Shown piece by piece: positions 53,515 through 63,935 of a stretch of DNA of 64,000 nucleotides. The notes beneath the pieces were generated by a model. The model searched no databases, was not told the DNA's origin, and saw nothing but the letters and a program-made list of their open reading frames with translations. This stretch comes from Martelella mediterranea DSM 17316 (GTDB lineage: Bacteria > Pseudomonadota > Alphaproteobacteria > Rhizobiales > Rhizobiaceae). The position numbers and the translations under genes are program-made. The stretch is from assembly GCF_002043005.1 (NCBI RefSeq), contig NZ_CP020330.1, positions 2,498,001 to 2,562,000 of the forward strand. The letters are read 5' to 3'. Every line of letters starts with the position of its first letter. Position 1 is the first letter of the stretch.

Positions 53515-54996
53515 ATGACCGAACTGACCAGCCTGACCATCGCCGAGGCCCGCGACAAGCTCAAGGGCAAGGAAATCACCGCGACCGAGCTCACCGCCGC
53601 TTATCTCAAGGCGATCGATGCGCACAATGCCGCGTTCAACGCCTATGTCGCCGTCACCCACGACCAGGCGACGGCGATGGCCAAGGCCTCCGACCTGAAG
53701 CTGTCGCAGGGCACGGCCGGCGCGCTGGAGGGCATTCCGCTCGGCGTCAAGGACCTGTTCGGTACCCGTGACGTGCACACCCAGGCGGCATCTAACATTC
53801 TCGACGGGTTCAAGCCGAAATATGAATCGACCGTCACCCAGAACCTCTGGGATGATGGCGCGGTGATGCTCGGCAAGCTCAACATGGACGAGTTCGCCAT
53901 GGGCTCCTCCAACGAGACCTCCTATTACGGGCCGGTGATCAACCCGTGGAAGGCCAAGGGATCGAATATGGATCTGGTGCCGGGCGGCTCGTCCGGCGGC
54001 TCGGCGGCGGCTGTCGCGGCGCATCTGTGCGCGGGGGCTACCGCGACCGACACCGGCGGCTCGATCCGCCAGCCGGCGGCGTTCACCGGCACGGTCGGCA
54101 TCAAGCCCACCTATGGCCGCTGCTCGCGCTGGGGCGTGGTGGCGTTCGCCTCCTCGCTCGATCAGGCCGGCCCGATCGCCCGCGATGTGCGCGATGCGGC
54201 GATCCTGCTGAAATCCATGGCGAGCGTCGATGACAAGGACACGACCTCGGTCGATCTGCCCGTGCCGGATTACGAGGCCGCCATCGGCCAGTCGGTCAAG
54301 GGCATGAAGATCGGGATTCCGAGGGAATACCGCGTCGACGGCATGCCGGAGGAAATCGAGAAGCTCTGGCAGCAGGGCATCGCCATCCTGAAGGATGCCG
54401 GCGCCGAGATCGTGGATATCTCGCTGCCGCACACCAAATACGCGCTGCCCGCCTATTACATCGTGGCGCCCGCCGAAGCCTCCTCCAACCTTGCCCGCTA
54501 TGACGGCGTCCGCTACGGGTTGCGCGTGGAGGGCAGGGACATTGCCGACATGTATGAAAAGACGCGGGCCGAAGGCTTCGGAAAGGAAGTGCAGCGCCGC
54601 ATCATGATCGGCACCTATGTGCTGTCAGCCGGCTATTACGATGCCTATTACCTGAAGGCCCAGAAGGTGCGCACGCTGATCAAGCGCGACTTCGAAAACG
54701 TGTTCGCGGAAGGCGTCGACACCATCCTGACGCCCGCCACGCCATCGGCCGCCTTCGGCATTGCCGATCAGGACATGGCGAATGATCCGGTCAAGATGTA
54801 TCTGAACGACATCTTCACGGTGACGGTCAACATGGCCGGCCTTCCCGGCATCTCCGTGCCCGCCGGCCTCAACCCCAAGGGCCTCCCCCTCGGCCTCCAG
54901 CTCATCGGCAAGCCGTTCGAGGAAGAGACGCTCTTCCGCACCGCCGCCGTGATGGAGCAGGCTGCGGGCAGGTTCACGCCGGAGAAGTGGTGGTAG
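53515..54996 (+). CDS. gatA: Aspartyl/glutamyl-tRNA amidotransferase subunit A
   Basis: The 493-residue amidase subunit that hydrolyses glutamine to supply ammonia. The Ser-cisSer-Lys triad is visible: the lysine in [10 protein letters not shown] (about residue 80), and the amidase signature [14 protein letters not shown] with the two serines, followed by [12 protein letters not shown]. Length and motifs are normal. ATG 53515 is used rather than GTG 53506. Confidence 0.97.
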   Translation: MTELTSLTIAEARDKLKGKEITATELTAAYLKAIDAHNAAFNAYVAVTHDQATAMAKASDLKLSQGTAGALEGIPLGVKDLFGTRDVHTQAASNILDGFKPKYESTVTQNLWDDGAVMLGKLNMDEFAMGSSNETSYYGPVINPWKAKGSNMDLVPGGSSGGSAAAVAAHLCAGATATDTGGSIRQPAAFTGTVGIKPTYGRCSRWGVVAFASSLDQAGPIARDVRDAAILLKSMASVDDKDTTSVDLPVPDYEAAIGQSVKGMKIGIPREYRVDGMPEEIEKLWQQGIAILKDAGAEIVDISLPHTKYALPAYYIVAPAEASSNLARYDGVRYGLRVEGRDIADMYEKTRAEGFGKEVQRRIMIGTYVLSAGYYDAYYLKAQKVRTLIKRDFENVFAEGVDTILTPATPSAAFGIADQDMANDPVKMYLNDIFTVTVNMAGLPGISVPAGLNPKGLPLGLQLIGKPFEEETLFRTAAVMEQAAGRFTPEKWW

Positions 54997-55191
54997 TTTT
55001 CCGCCGGTTCGCCAAACCCGGCGGCGAGCGCTGCCGGGCTCCGGTTTTCTCACCGACCTGACGTTCCTCAAGCCCTGAATTTGGGTCATTCTGCGGCATT
55101 CTCAAGACCTCTTTTTCCCGCCGCCTCCGGGTGTCATTTCCGCCATATTCAAAAGGCTCTTGCCGGCCAGAACTGATTTGGAAGGCAAGGT

Positions 55192-55986
55192 TTGAAAACG
55201 TTTTCTCTGGTGATGCTGGCAGGCCTCGTTGCGCTGTCGGCCTGTACGCCCGCGCTCTCGCCGCAGAACGAGACAGCCGCGATCGATCATTTCGTAAGCC
55301 CGCTGGAAGGCAAGTCGGAGGCCGATGGGGCTGCCGGTCCCGATGACCGGCTGCGTCTGTCCTACGCCGCGGACAAGCCCGCCCAGACATTGACGGCGGC
55401 CTCGAAGGCGCTGGACATGGTGCTGCAGCTCGGCAGCAACAAGATCAGCGTCTATCGCTACCGTGATCCGGAAAGCGGAAAGGCCGTCTATTTCGACGGC
55501 GACGGCAACAGGCTCGGCCAGTATCTGTTGCGCAATCCGGTGCCCGATGGCCGGGCGACATCCGGCTTCGGCCCGCGGTATCATCCGGTGCTTGGCTATT
55601 CGCGCATGCATTCGGGCGCGGACTGGGCAGCCCCCGTAGGCACCCCGATCTACGCCGCCGCCGACGGGACGGTGACTTTTGCCGGTTCCCATGGCGGCGA
55701 CGGCAAGAGGATCGAGATCGATCACGGTCACGGCTACGAGACCAGCTACAGCCACCAGAGCAAGTTCGCCGCCGGCGTCAAGGTGGGCAGCCATGTAGAG
55801 CAGGGCCAGTTGATCGGCTATGTCGGCAAGACCGGCCTCGTCACCGGCGCGCATCTGCACTACGAAGTCTCGATCAATGGCCGCAAGGTCGATCCGCGAA
55901 AGGTGCACTTCATCCGCGAGGGCAGGCTTGAGGGCACGGCGCTCGCGAAGTTCAAGGACTATGTGAACGGAGACGAAGACGCCTGA
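55192..55986 (+). CDS. M23-family peptidase lipoprotein
   Basis: A 264-residue lipoprotein. The lipobox LSAC (Cys at about 18) follows a short hydrophobic signal, so the protein is anchored in a membrane facing the periplasm. The C-terminal M23 (LytM) domain has the metal ligands in HPVLGYSRMHSGADW and the second histidine pair in GAHLHYEVSING. It should cut or regulate cutting of peptidoglycan cross-links, for example in cell division or growth. The start is TTG 55192 with GGAAGG upstream; no ATG fits the signal peptide. Only a single domain is present, shorter than many rhizobial M23 proteins. Confidence 0.88.
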   Translation: MKTFSLVMLAGLVALSACTPALSPQNETAAIDHFVSPLEGKSEADGAAGPDDRLRLSYAADKPAQTLTAASKALDMVLQLGSNKISVYRYRDPESGKAVYFDGDGNRLGQYLLRNPVPDGRATSGFGPRYHPVLGYSRMHSGADWAAPVGTPIYAAADGTVTFAGSHGGDGKRIEIDHGHGYETSYSHQSKFAAGVKVGSHVEQGQLIGYVGKTGLVTGAHLHYEVSINGRKVDPRKVHFIREGRLEGTALAKFKDYVNGDEDA

Positions 55987-56040
55987 CGACCCACGGGGGT
56001 GTCGGCGGAAGCTTGCACGCGTGAGCGATCTGCCTCGGCC

Positions 56041-56814
56041 TCACTCCGCCGGGCTGGTGATCAGCGCCGAGAGTTTGGCCGAGGCCTCGTTCAACAGGCC
56101 GACATGGCCGATCGCCTCTTCCAGCGACAACCGCTGCAACGGAGCGTGGAAGGAGAGCGAGGAGACGAGGCGGCCGAAGGCGTCGCGGATCGGCACGGCG
56201 ACGGCGATCATGCCGTCCATGAATTCCTCGTTGTCGGTGGAATAGCCGTTTTCGCGTATGCGCTTGACCTCGGCCATCACCGCCTCGGGCGTTGTCATGG
56301 TATTGGTCGCGTGCGGGGTCAGTTCCGCCGCGTTCAGATAGCCTTTTAGGTGCTTGTCATCGAGCGAGCTCAGATAGATCTTGCCGGCGGAGGTGCAATA
56401 GAACGGCACCCGCGAGCCCACGGGGAGCTGGATCCTCAGCGGCCACTTGGTCTCCACGCGCTCCAGATAGATCATCGCGTCGCGGTCCGGCAGCGAGATG
56501 TTGCAGGTCTCGTTGATCTGTTCGGCCAGCGCCGTGAGGATCGCCTGGCGCGCGGTGCGGATCCTCAGCGACGACATGATGCCCGCCGACATGATCCGGA
56601 GCCGGCTTCCGGGTGAATAGCCACGACCATCGATCTCGCGCTGGATGAAGCCTTCGGCCTCGAGCGTCGAAAACAGCCGGTGGATCGTCGGCTTCGGCAG
56701 GCCCAGCGCCTGGTTGACTTCCGTCGGCGTGACGGGCGCGCCCGCTTCCGCGAGCGCCTCCAGCACCATCAGCAGGCGAAGGTTGGTCGGTATCTGGCCG
56801 GTCTGATCATCCAC
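56041..56814 (-). CDS. iseR: IclR-family transcriptional regulator, probable regulator of isethionate genes
   Basis: A 257-residue IclR protein. The winged helix-turn-helix is near the N-terminus (PVTPTEVNQALGLPKPTIHR). The effector domain from about residue 75 includes TCNISLPDRDAMIYLERVET and the GAF-like core. It lies downstream of the TRAP transporter on the same strand, in a locus with iseJ-like and xsc genes. In described isethionate clusters an IclR-type IseR is the regulator, so the symbol is given by context and family. Confidence 0.82.
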   Translation of the reverse strand: MDDQTGQIPTNLRLLMVLEALAEAGAPVTPTEVNQALGLPKPTIHRLFSTLEAEGFIQREIDGRGYSPGSRLRIMSAGIMSSLRIRTARQAILTALAEQINETCNISLPDRDAMIYLERVETKWPLRIQLPVGSRVPFYCTSAGKIYLSSLDDKHLKGYLNAAELTPHATNTMTTPEAVMAEVKRIRENGYSTDNEEFMDGMIAVAVPIRDAFGRLVSSLSFHAPLQRLSLEEAIGHVGLLNEASAKLSALITSPAE

Positions 56815-56877
56815 GGGTTGCCACCATTTTTCATTATGAACTGATCGGGGCGGCGGATGCTCCGCCGTCCCGGGGGC

Positions 56878-58239
56878 TTACCTGTTCGGCAGTAGCATTG
56901 TGGAAAGCGAAGGCACAAGGGCAACCAGTATCCACACCGCGACAAGCGCCAGGATATAGGGGTAGATATAGCGCAGTATCCTGAAGTAGCTCACGCCGGT
57001 CACGCCCGCGGCAACGTAAAGGTTCAGCCCGTAGGGCGGAGTGATGAAGCCGATCGAGGCGCCGACCAGGAAGATCACCGCGAACTGGATCGGATCGACG
57101 CCGATCGAGGCTGCGATCGGCGCGAGGATCGGGGCCATGATGATCGTGGTCGGCAGGCTTTCAAGCACCATGCCGGTGACGAATACGATCGCCATCGCGG
57201 TGAACAGCACCGGATAATACCCGCCCATGGAGCGCACGAAACCGCCGATCGCGTCTTCCGCGCCCATGACCGACAGGATCTGCTGCATCACGACCGAAAT
57301 CGCGATCAGCGGCGCCAGAATGCCGGTGATCTGGGCCGAGCGCAGCGTGATCTTTGGAATATCGATCGGGCTGAAGCCGCGCACCACCAGCATTTCGCCA
57401 TAGCTGCGTTCGCTCGGCGGGCGATCCTCGCTGGGCGAACCCATCATCTTGTGCAGCGGCAGGCTGACGAAGCCGACGACGACGCAGAACGCGACCGTGA
57501 CGGCGGCGGCTTCCGTTGGCGAGAACTTGCCGGTGTAAATGCCCCACAGCACGATGCCGATGGCGAAGAAGCCCAGCCATGAGCCGATCGCGGTCTTGAA
57601 GACCCGGGACGGCTGCAGCCGGATCAAATGGCCCCAGCCATTGATCGAGCAGATGACCCAGCAGAAGGCCATCATCGCAAGGCCCATCAACAGGCCGGGA
57701 ATGATGCCGGCGACGAACAGCTCGGAGATCGGCAGGTTCATCAGGAAGCCGTAGACGATGAAGATGATCGACGGCGGAATGATGATGCCGAGCGTGCCGC
57801 CGGCGGCCGCCGTCGCCGCCGAGAAGCGCTCGTCATAGCCGCCCTTCTTCATTTCGGGATGGAGCATGGAGCCGATCGTGGCGGTGGTCGCCGAGTTGGA
57901 GCCGGAGATCGCGGCAAACAGCCCGCAGGCGCCGATCGCGGCCATGGCGAGCCCGCCGCGCAACCAGCCGAGGCAGGAGTAGGCGAAATCCGACATGCGC
58001 CGCGCGATGCCCGACTGGTTGATCAGGTCGCCGGTGAGGATGAACAGCGGCATGGCAAGCAGCGCGAAGCCATCCGTGAAGACATCGGAAAGCGCGGAGC
58101 CGAGATTGTCGAGCGGCAGGCCGAGCAGCAGGCTCATGCCGATGACCCAGATGCCGATGACCAGCAGCACCGGCACGCCGAGCAGGAAGACGCCGGTCGC
58201 GCCGAGCGAGATAAGGGTGATCCAGAGAGAATCGGACAT
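56878..58239 (-). CDS. TRAP transporter large membrane subunit (DctM type)
   Basis: A 453-residue membrane protein with about twelve helices. The family core GDLINQSGIARRMSDFA and AAISGSNSATTATIGSMLHP (the conserved ISGS loop) is clear. It couples sodium and substrate movement. ATG 58239 lies ten bases after the small subunit's stop. With DctQ and DctP it forms a receptor-dependent secondary transporter. Position beside iseJ/xsc suggests isethionate or a related sulfonate, and the name iseKLM has been used for such TRAP genes. Confidence 0.92.
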   Translation of the reverse strand: MSDSLWITLISLGATGVFLLGVPVLLVIGIWVIGMSLLLGLPLDNLGSALSDVFTDGFALLAMPLFILTGDLINQSGIARRMSDFAYSCLGWLRGGLAMAAIGACGLFAAISGSNSATTATIGSMLHPEMKKGGYDERFSAATAAAGGTLGIIIPPSIIFIVYGFLMNLPISELFVAGIIPGLLMGLAMMAFCWVICSINGWGHLIRLQPSRVFKTAIGSWLGFFAIGIVLWGIYTGKFSPTEAAAVTVAFCVVVGFVSLPLHKMMGSPSEDRPPSERSYGEMLVVRGFSPIDIPKITLRSAQITGILAPLIAISVVMQQILSVMGAEDAIGGFVRSMGGYYPVLFTAMAIVFVTGMVLESLPTTIIMAPILAPIAASIGVDPIQFAVIFLVGASIGFITPPYGLNLYVAAGVTGVSYFRILRYIYPYILALVAVWILVALVPSLSTMLLPNR

Positions 58240-58249
58240 CAAAGGCTCC

Positions 58250-58924
58250 TCAGTCGCCGAATTGGGTCGTGGCGGAAATCAGCGGCGCGCCGTCCCGGTA
58301 ATTCTGGTAGTCGATTGCCAGGTTCTCGAAGGCGCGTCCGGCCATCAGCAGGAAGCTGACCGGAACGGAGGTGAGAAGCCACCATTGCAGCACATTGTCG
58401 GTGCCGAGCAGGATCTGGAAATTGGCGGCGGAGTTGAACACCACCCGCGTCGAGGTGACGATGACCACCCAGGAAAACAACAGCCAGAGTGCCGCGTCCA
58501 GCACGAGGCAGGCGAACTGCCCGGCGCGCGGCATCATGGCCCGGAACTCGGCGAAACTCAGATGGTTGCGGAACTTCATGTTGTAGGCGCAGCCCGCCCA
58601 GGTCATGAACAGGAACAGGAACGGGGGCAGGGTGGTCGACCACGGTTCCTGAACGGAAAAGACGAAGCGGCGGAAGACTTCCACCGAGAGAATGGTGGCG
58701 ATCAGGAGGTAGGACCAGATCATCACCGTCTTTTCGAGGTGTCGTTCGAGGAAGGGCAGGCGGGCGTAGATGAACGCCACCAGCAGGCCACCCACAATCG
58801 TCACAACCAGACCGACGAGCCATGCGCCACCGGAGCGCATCGCCTCGCTGATCGTCCAAGAATCCCAGCTTCCGATCGCCGCAACGATCGACCAGGCGCC
58901 GCCAAACAACGAATCCATCGTCAT
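58250..58924 (-). CDS. TRAP transporter small membrane subunit (DctQ type)
   Basis: A 224-residue protein with four or five helices. The DctQ core is seen in LPPFLFLFMTWAGCAYNMKF and in LSVEVFRRFVFSVQEPW. It is longer at the N-terminus than average. It stands between the receptor and the large subunit genes, the usual order. ATG 58924 follows GGAGGAGAA-type spacing. DctQ sequences diverge, so gene order supports the call. Confidence 0.88.
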   Translation of the reverse strand: MTMDSLFGGAWSIVAAIGSWDSWTISEAMRSGGAWLVGLVVTIVGGLLVAFIYARLPFLERHLEKTVMIWSYLLIATILSVEVFRRFVFSVQEPWSTTLPPFLFLFMTWAGCAYNMKFRNHLSFAEFRAMMPRAGQFACLVLDAALWLLFSWVVIVTSTRVVFNSAANFQILLGTDNVLQWWLLTSVPVSFLLMAGRAFENLAIDYQNYRDGAPLISATTQFGD

Positions 58925-59009
58925 TCTCCTCCCAAAACATGGGCTTTATTGCCGACAGCCGGCATTCCTCCTCGAAATGCCGGCTGCATAACTTATCGGA
59001 TGAAGCGGA

Positions 59010-60245
59010 TCAGCTCTTCCACCAGCGGCGCGGCTCGACGTTTTCCGGCTTCATGTCGGCGGGCACCTGCCGCGCGATGGCGCTGATCTCGGTGTAGGTG
59101 TCGATGCCGCCGGCCCAGTTGTTGAGGCGCTCGCGCCACTGTTCCCACGGTTCCGGATTGTATTCCGGCGAACACATTTCCTCCGCCATCTTGATCTGGT
59201 CGTCGGCCAGGAAGGCCGGCCGGACATTATTATCGGCGAACACGGTGTTTGGAAGCTGCGGATCGGAGAAGCCGACTGTCTTCACGAGTGCGGCCTCGTT
59301 CGCGCCCTGGATCGCGGCCTGCGTGAAGTAAGAGGATTCCATCACGGCGTCCTGCACTTCCGGCTCGAAACTGTCGAACACCTTGGCATTCATCGAGGTG
59401 TGCTCGGTGCCGCAGAAGAATTTGAGATCGACCGACTGCGAAACCACCGGCGCCATGTTGGCATAGGCCACGGCAGACGCCCAAGTTTCCGCGCCGTCGA
59501 TCAGGCCCTGCTTCAGCCCGTCCAGCGTTTCCTCCCAGGCGATCGGAACCGGGTTGAGGTTCAACAGCTGCATGGCGATGCGGCCGAGCTGGGTGCCGGT
59601 CACCCGGTTCTTGGTGCCGAACAGTTCCTCGAGCTTTGTGATGGTCGGCTTGTCGGAATATTTGAGCCCGAGCTGGATGCCGCGCAGTTCGCAATGGGTG
59701 AACAGGAACTTCAGGCCGTGCCGCTTTTCCAGCGGGTCGCGCAGGATGCGCTGCGATTCCGGGCTGTAGAAGAAATGATACTGCGAGGCGCGGCCCGGGA
59801 ACATATAGGCGTAGTCGAGCACGTTCAGATAAGGCGCGCCGCCCGCCGAGTTCTGGGTCGAGGCGGTGTAGATATCGACAATGCCGAGCTGGGTCTTTTC
59901 GACGCAGTTGAGCTGACCGCAGATCTGGTTGTCGCCGATGAACTCGACGCGGACCAGCCCGTTGGTGCGCTCCTCCAGATCGCGGGCGAATTCCAGGCAG
60001 CCGACACGCTCGATCAGCGTGTTCTGGGCGTTGAAGCCTGCTGCGCCATATTTCAGCGTGTATTTCGGTTCGTTGCCGAAGCGCTTTTCATATGTGGATT
60101 CAACGGCTTTTGCCAGGCTCGGTAGTGTGACGACCCCCGCCATCGAGCTTGCCGCCAGAAGCGTGGAGCTCAACCCGAACCGTCCCGATAATTTGAAAAG
60201 ATCGCGGCGCGATATGTTGCGCAGCTTTTCGTCCAGTCCTGTCAT
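59010..60245 (-). CDS. TRAP transporter substrate-binding protein (DctP type)
   Basis: A 411-residue periplasmic receptor with a twin-arginine signal: SRRDLFKLSGRFG (Arg13, Arg14) followed by a hydrophobic stretch. This suggests export in folded form. The DctP fold is seen in ERTNGLVRVEFIGDNQICGQ and WEETLDGLKQGLIDGAETWA; the arginine near the binding cleft is probably that of ELRGIQLGLKY. ATG 60245 is preceded by GGGAGGGAAG. It is transcribed divergently from the GMC dehydrogenase gene. The ligand is inferred to be isethionate. Confidence 0.92.
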   Translation of the reverse strand: MTGLDEKLRNISRRDLFKLSGRFGLSSTLLAASSMAGVVTLPSLAKAVESTYEKRFGNEPKYTLKYGAAGFNAQNTLIERVGCLEFARDLEERTNGLVRVEFIGDNQICGQLNCVEKTQLGIVDIYTASTQNSAGGAPYLNVLDYAYMFPGRASQYHFFYSPESQRILRDPLEKRHGLKFLFTHCELRGIQLGLKYSDKPTITKLEELFGTKNRVTGTQLGRIAMQLLNLNPVPIAWEETLDGLKQGLIDGAETWASAVAYANMAPVVSQSVDLKFFCGTEHTSMNAKVFDSFEPEVQDAVMESSYFTQAAIQGANEAALVKTVGFSDPQLPNTVFADNNVRPAFLADDQIKMAEEMCSPEYNPEPWEQWRERLNNWAGGIDTYTEISAIARQVPADMKPENVEPRRWWKS

Positions 60246-60362
60246 TTTCTTCCCTCCCTGTCGAAAAATGAGACTTGCGGTATCGAAATCAATCATATAT
60301 CGAATGCCCTTGCAAGATACTTTCGTCGCTTCGGCGGCAAATTCAGGGCTTGAGGGGGGCTC

Positions 60363-61979
60363 ATGGAGCGGCTGGAAGCAGACTATGTGATCGTCGGCGC
60401 GGGCTCCGCCGGCTGCGTCATCGCCAACCGGCTGAGCGCCGACCCGAATGTCAGCGTCGTGCTCTTGGAAGCGGGGCCTGCGGACCGCAATCCTTGGATT
60501 CACATTCCGGTCGGCTATTTCAAGACGATGCACAATCCGACGGTGGACTGGTGCTACAAGACCGAACCGGACCCCGGCCTCAACGGCCGTTCGCTCGACT
60601 GGCCGCGCGGCAAGGTGCTCGGCGGTTCCTCCTCCCTCAACGGGCTGCTTTACGTGCGCGGCCAGTCGAGCGACTACGACCGCTGGGCCCAGATGGGCAA
60701 TCGCGGCTGGAGCTGGGAGGATGTGCTGCCGCTGTTCAAGCGCTCGGAAAACCAGGAGCGCGGAGCGGACGCCTTTCACGGCGCCGATGGCGAGCTGTCG
60801 GTCTCCAACATGCGGCTGCAGCGCCCGATCTGCGATGCCTGGGTGGCGGCCGCCACTGCTGCGGGCTACCCGTTCAACCCGGATTATAACGGCGAGACCC
60901 AGGAGGGCGTTGGCTATTTCCAGCTCACCGCCCGCAAGGGCCGGCGCTGCAGCGCCGCCGTCGCCTTCCTCAATCCGGTCAAGAGCCGGCCCAATCTGAA
61001 GATCGTCACCGGCGCGCTGGTGAAGAAGGTCGAGATCGAGAACGGCCGCGCCACCGGCGTCAGCTACCTGGCGCATGGCAGAAGCGATGCGCTGGTGACC
61101 TGCCGGCGTGAGGTGATCCTGTCGTCGGGCACGATCAATTCGCCGCAACTACTGATGCTGTCGGGTATCGGCGACGGCGCGCAGCTCAAGGACAACGGCA
61201 TCGAGGTCGTCCATCACGCGCCGGATGTCGGGCGCAATCTGCAGGACCATCTTCAGGCCCGCCTCGTGTTCAAATGCAACGAGCCGACGTTGAACGACGA
61301 GGTCCGCTCGCTGTTCAACCAGGCGCGGATCGCGCTGAAATACGCGATGTTCCGCGCCGGGCCGATGGCGATGGCGGCAAGCCTCGCCACCGGCTTCATG
61401 CGCACCGGCGACCATGTGGCAACGCCGGACATCCAGTTCCACGTTCAGCCATGGTCGGCCGACAATCCCGGCGAGGGCGTCCATCCGTTTTCCGCCTTCA
61501 CCATGTCGGTCTGCCAGCTCAGGCCCGAAAGCCGGGGCGAGATCGTGCTGAACGGCCCGGATCCGCGCACCTATCCGAAGATTTTTCCGCATTATCTGTC
61601 GACCGAGACCGATCGGCGCACCATTGTCGAGGGCGTGAAGATCGCCCGCAGGATCGCGCGTCATGCGCCGCTGAAATCGAAGATCGCCGAGGAGTTCAGA
61701 CCCACGGCCGATCTTGCCATGGATGACTACGAGGGTACGCTCGACTGGGCACGCAATTACACCGCCTCGATCTATCACCCGACCGGCACGTGCCGCATGG
61801 GCCAGGATGAGCGCGCGGTTGTGGACGAGCGTCTGAGGGTGCGCGGCGTCGCCGGGCTTCGCGTCGCCGATTGCTCCATCATGCCGGAGATCGTTTCCGG
61901 CAATACCAATGCGCCGGCGATCATGATCGGCGAGAAATGCAGCGATCTCGTGCGAGAGGACAACCGACAGATCGCCTGA
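60363..61979 (+). CDS. iseJ: GMC-family flavoprotein dehydrogenase, probable isethionate dehydrogenase
   Basis: A 538-residue FAD enzyme of the choline-dehydrogenase type. FAD binds at DYVIVGAGSAGCVIANRLSA (about 6-25). Active-site His472 (IYHPTGTCRMG) and Asn514 (SGNTNAPA) are kept. In isethionate-degrading bacteria IseJ, a membrane-associated GMC enzyme, oxidises isethionate to sulfoacetaldehyde and passes electrons to cytochrome c. The neighbours here (xsc, pta, TRAP, IclR) match that set, so the call rests on context as well as family. A choline- or alcohol-oxidising role is the alternative. Confidence 0.8.
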   Translation: MERLEADYVIVGAGSAGCVIANRLSADPNVSVVLLEAGPADRNPWIHIPVGYFKTMHNPTVDWCYKTEPDPGLNGRSLDWPRGKVLGGSSSLNGLLYVRGQSSDYDRWAQMGNRGWSWEDVLPLFKRSENQERGADAFHGADGELSVSNMRLQRPICDAWVAAATAAGYPFNPDYNGETQEGVGYFQLTARKGRRCSAAVAFLNPVKSRPNLKIVTGALVKKVEIENGRATGVSYLAHGRSDALVTCRREVILSSGTINSPQLLMLSGIGDGAQLKDNGIEVVHHAPDVGRNLQDHLQARLVFKCNEPTLNDEVRSLFNQARIALKYAMFRAGPMAMAASLATGFMRTGDHVATPDIQFHVQPWSADNPGEGVHPFSAFTMSVCQLRPESRGEIVLNGPDPRTYPKIFPHYLSTETDRRTIVEGVKIARRIARHAPLKSKIAEEFRPTADLAMDDYEGTLDWARNYTASIYHPTGTCRMGQDERAVVDERLRVRGVAGLRVADCSIMPEIVSGNTNAPAIMIGEKCSDLVREDNRQIA

Positions 61980-62012
61980 CACCGAACACCAAATTCCTAG
62001 AGGAGACCACCC

Positions 62013-63788
62013 ATGAAAATGACCACCGAAGAGGCTTTCGTCAAAGTTCTTCAGATGCACGGCATCGAGCATGCCTTCGGGATTATCGGCTCGGCCATGA
62101 TGCCGATTTCCGACCTGTTTCCGCAGGCCGGAATCGCATTCTGGGACTGCGCCCATGAATGCAATGCCGGAATGATGGCCGACGGTTACAGCCGCGCCAC
62201 CGGCAAGATGTCGATGGTCGTTGCCCAGAACGGGCCGGGCATCACCTCGCTGGTCACGCCCGTCAAGACCGCTTACTGGAACCACACCCCGCTTCTGGTC
62301 GTCACCCCGCAGGCCGCCAACAAGACCATCGGGCAGGGCGGCTTTCAGGAAGTCGAGCAGATGGCGCTGTTCAAGGACATGGTCGCCTATCAGGAAGAAG
62401 TGCGCGACGCCTCGCGCATCGCCGAAGTGCTGAACCGCGTGATCCTGAAGGCCAAGCGCGCTTGCGGCCCGGCCCAGATCAACATTCCGCGCGATTTCTG
62501 GACCCAGGTCATCGATATCGAACTGCCGGCCATCGTGGAATTCGAGCGGCCCACGGGCGGCGAGCAGGCGATCGAGCGCGCCGCGAAACTCCTCAGCGAA
62601 GCCAAGTTCCCCGTCATCCTCAACGGCGCGGGCGTTGTTCTCGGCGGCGCGATCGAGGCCTCGAAGGCGCTTGCCGAACGGCTGGATGCGCCGGTCTGCG
62701 TTGGCTATCAGCATAATGACGCCTTTCCCGGCAACCATCCGCTGTTTGCCGGTCCGCTCGGCTATAACGGCTCGAAGGCGGCGATGGAGCTGATCGCCAA
62801 GGCCGATGTCGTGCTGGCGCTCGGCACCCGCCTCAACCCGTTCTCGACGCTGCCGGGCTACGGCATCGACTATTGGCCGAAGGACGCGGCGATCATTCAG
62901 GTCGACATCAATCCCGACCGCATCGGCCTCACCAAGCCGGTCACCGTCGGCATTGTCGGCGATTCGAAGAAGGTCGCGACCGGCATTCTCGACAGGCTTG
63001 CCGGCAATGCGGGCGATATCGACCGCGACGACCGCAAGGCGCTGATCGCGAAGACCAAATCGGCCTGGGCGCAGGAACTGACTTCGCTCGACCACGAGGA
63101 AGACGATGAGGGCACGACGTGGAACGAACGCGCCCGCGATCGCGAGCCGGAGCGGATGAGCCCACGCATGGCGTGGCGCGCAATCCAGAAGACGCTGCCG
63201 AAGGATGCGATCATCACCTCGGATATCGGCAATAACTGCGCGATCGGCAACGCCTATCCGACCTTCGAGGAGGGCCGCAAATATCTGGCGCCCGGCCTGT
63301 TCGGCCCTTGTGGCTACGGCTTCCCGGCGATCGTCGGCGCCAAGATCGGCCAGCCGGATACCCCGGTCGTCGGCTTTGCGGGTGACGGCGCCTTCGGCAT
63401 TTCGATGAACGAGATGGTGTCGCTGAAGCGCGACAACTGGCCGGCGATCACCATGGTGATCTTTCGCAACTACCAGTGGGGCGCGGAAAAGCGCAACACC
63501 ACGCTGTGGTTCGACGATAACTTCGTGGGCACCGAACTCTCGCTCGACGTCCGCTATGCCGATATTGCGAAGGCCTGCGGCGTCGAGGGCGTGCAGGTGA
63601 CCTCGATGGAGCAGCTTTCTACGGAGCTCGACAAGGCCGTCGAGCGGCAGATGAAGGAGAAGAAGACCACCTTCATCGAGGTGGTGCTGAACCAGGAGCT
63701 GGGCGAGCCCTTCCGCCGCGATGCGATGAAGAAGCCGGTCTCGGTCGCCGGCATCAACCGGGCGGATATGCGCAAACAGGCGGTTTGA
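62013..63788 (+). CDS. xsc: Sulfoacetaldehyde acetyltransferase
   Basis: A 591-residue thiamine diphosphate enzyme. It cleaves sulfoacetaldehyde with phosphate into acetyl phosphate and sulfite. The N-terminal MKMTTEEAFVKVLQMHGIEH, the catalytic glutamate in AHECNAGMMADGYSRA (Glu49), and the TPP-binding GFAGDGAFGISMNEMVSLKR are as in characterised Xsc proteins. PQAANKTIGQGGFQEV and EVVLNQELGEPFRRDAM are strongly conserved Xsc blocks. It follows iseJ by 33 bases and precedes pta, the enzyme that uses its product. Confidence 0.95.
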   Translation: MKMTTEEAFVKVLQMHGIEHAFGIIGSAMMPISDLFPQAGIAFWDCAHECNAGMMADGYSRATGKMSMVVAQNGPGITSLVTPVKTAYWNHTPLLVVTPQAANKTIGQGGFQEVEQMALFKDMVAYQEEVRDASRIAEVLNRVILKAKRACGPAQINIPRDFWTQVIDIELPAIVEFERPTGGEQAIERAAKLLSEAKFPVILNGAGVVLGGAIEASKALAERLDAPVCVGYQHNDAFPGNHPLFAGPLGYNGSKAAMELIAKADVVLALGTRLNPFSTLPGYGIDYWPKDAAIIQVDINPDRIGLTKPVTVGIVGDSKKVATGILDRLAGNAGDIDRDDRKALIAKTKSAWAQELTSLDHEEDDEGTTWNERARDREPERMSPRMAWRAIQKTLPKDAIITSDIGNNCAIGNAYPTFEEGRKYLAPGLFGPCGYGFPAIVGAKIGQPDTPVVGFAGDGAFGISMNEMVSLKRDNWPAITMVIFRNYQWGAEKRNTTLWFDDNFVGTELSLDVRYADIAKACGVEGVQVTSMEQLSTELDKAVERQMKEKKTTFIEVVLNQELGEPFRRDAMKKPVSVAGINRADMRKQAV

Positions 63789-63935
63789 TCCAACAAGCGA
63801 GGCAATGGCGGGGGCAAGCCTTCCCGCCATTGCCTATTGAAAATCAGGCGGCGGGCGACCTTGCCAATCGTCGTCGAAACGCTTTTTATGGGCCCGTCGT
63901 CCCGATCAGCGCAATCAGACCCGCAGGGTGAGAAC

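Noticed and set aside
60363..61979. Calling the GMC enzyme a choline dehydrogenase (BetA)
   Set aside because: No betB, betI or choline transporter is adjacent, while xsc, pta, an IclR gene and a TRAP system are; the isethionate context explains it better, although activity is unproven.
61149..63830. Open frame of 893 codons on the minus strand opposite iseJ and xsc
   Set aside because: The other strand encodes intact iseJ and xsc with full family motifs; the antisense translation has no recognisable domain.
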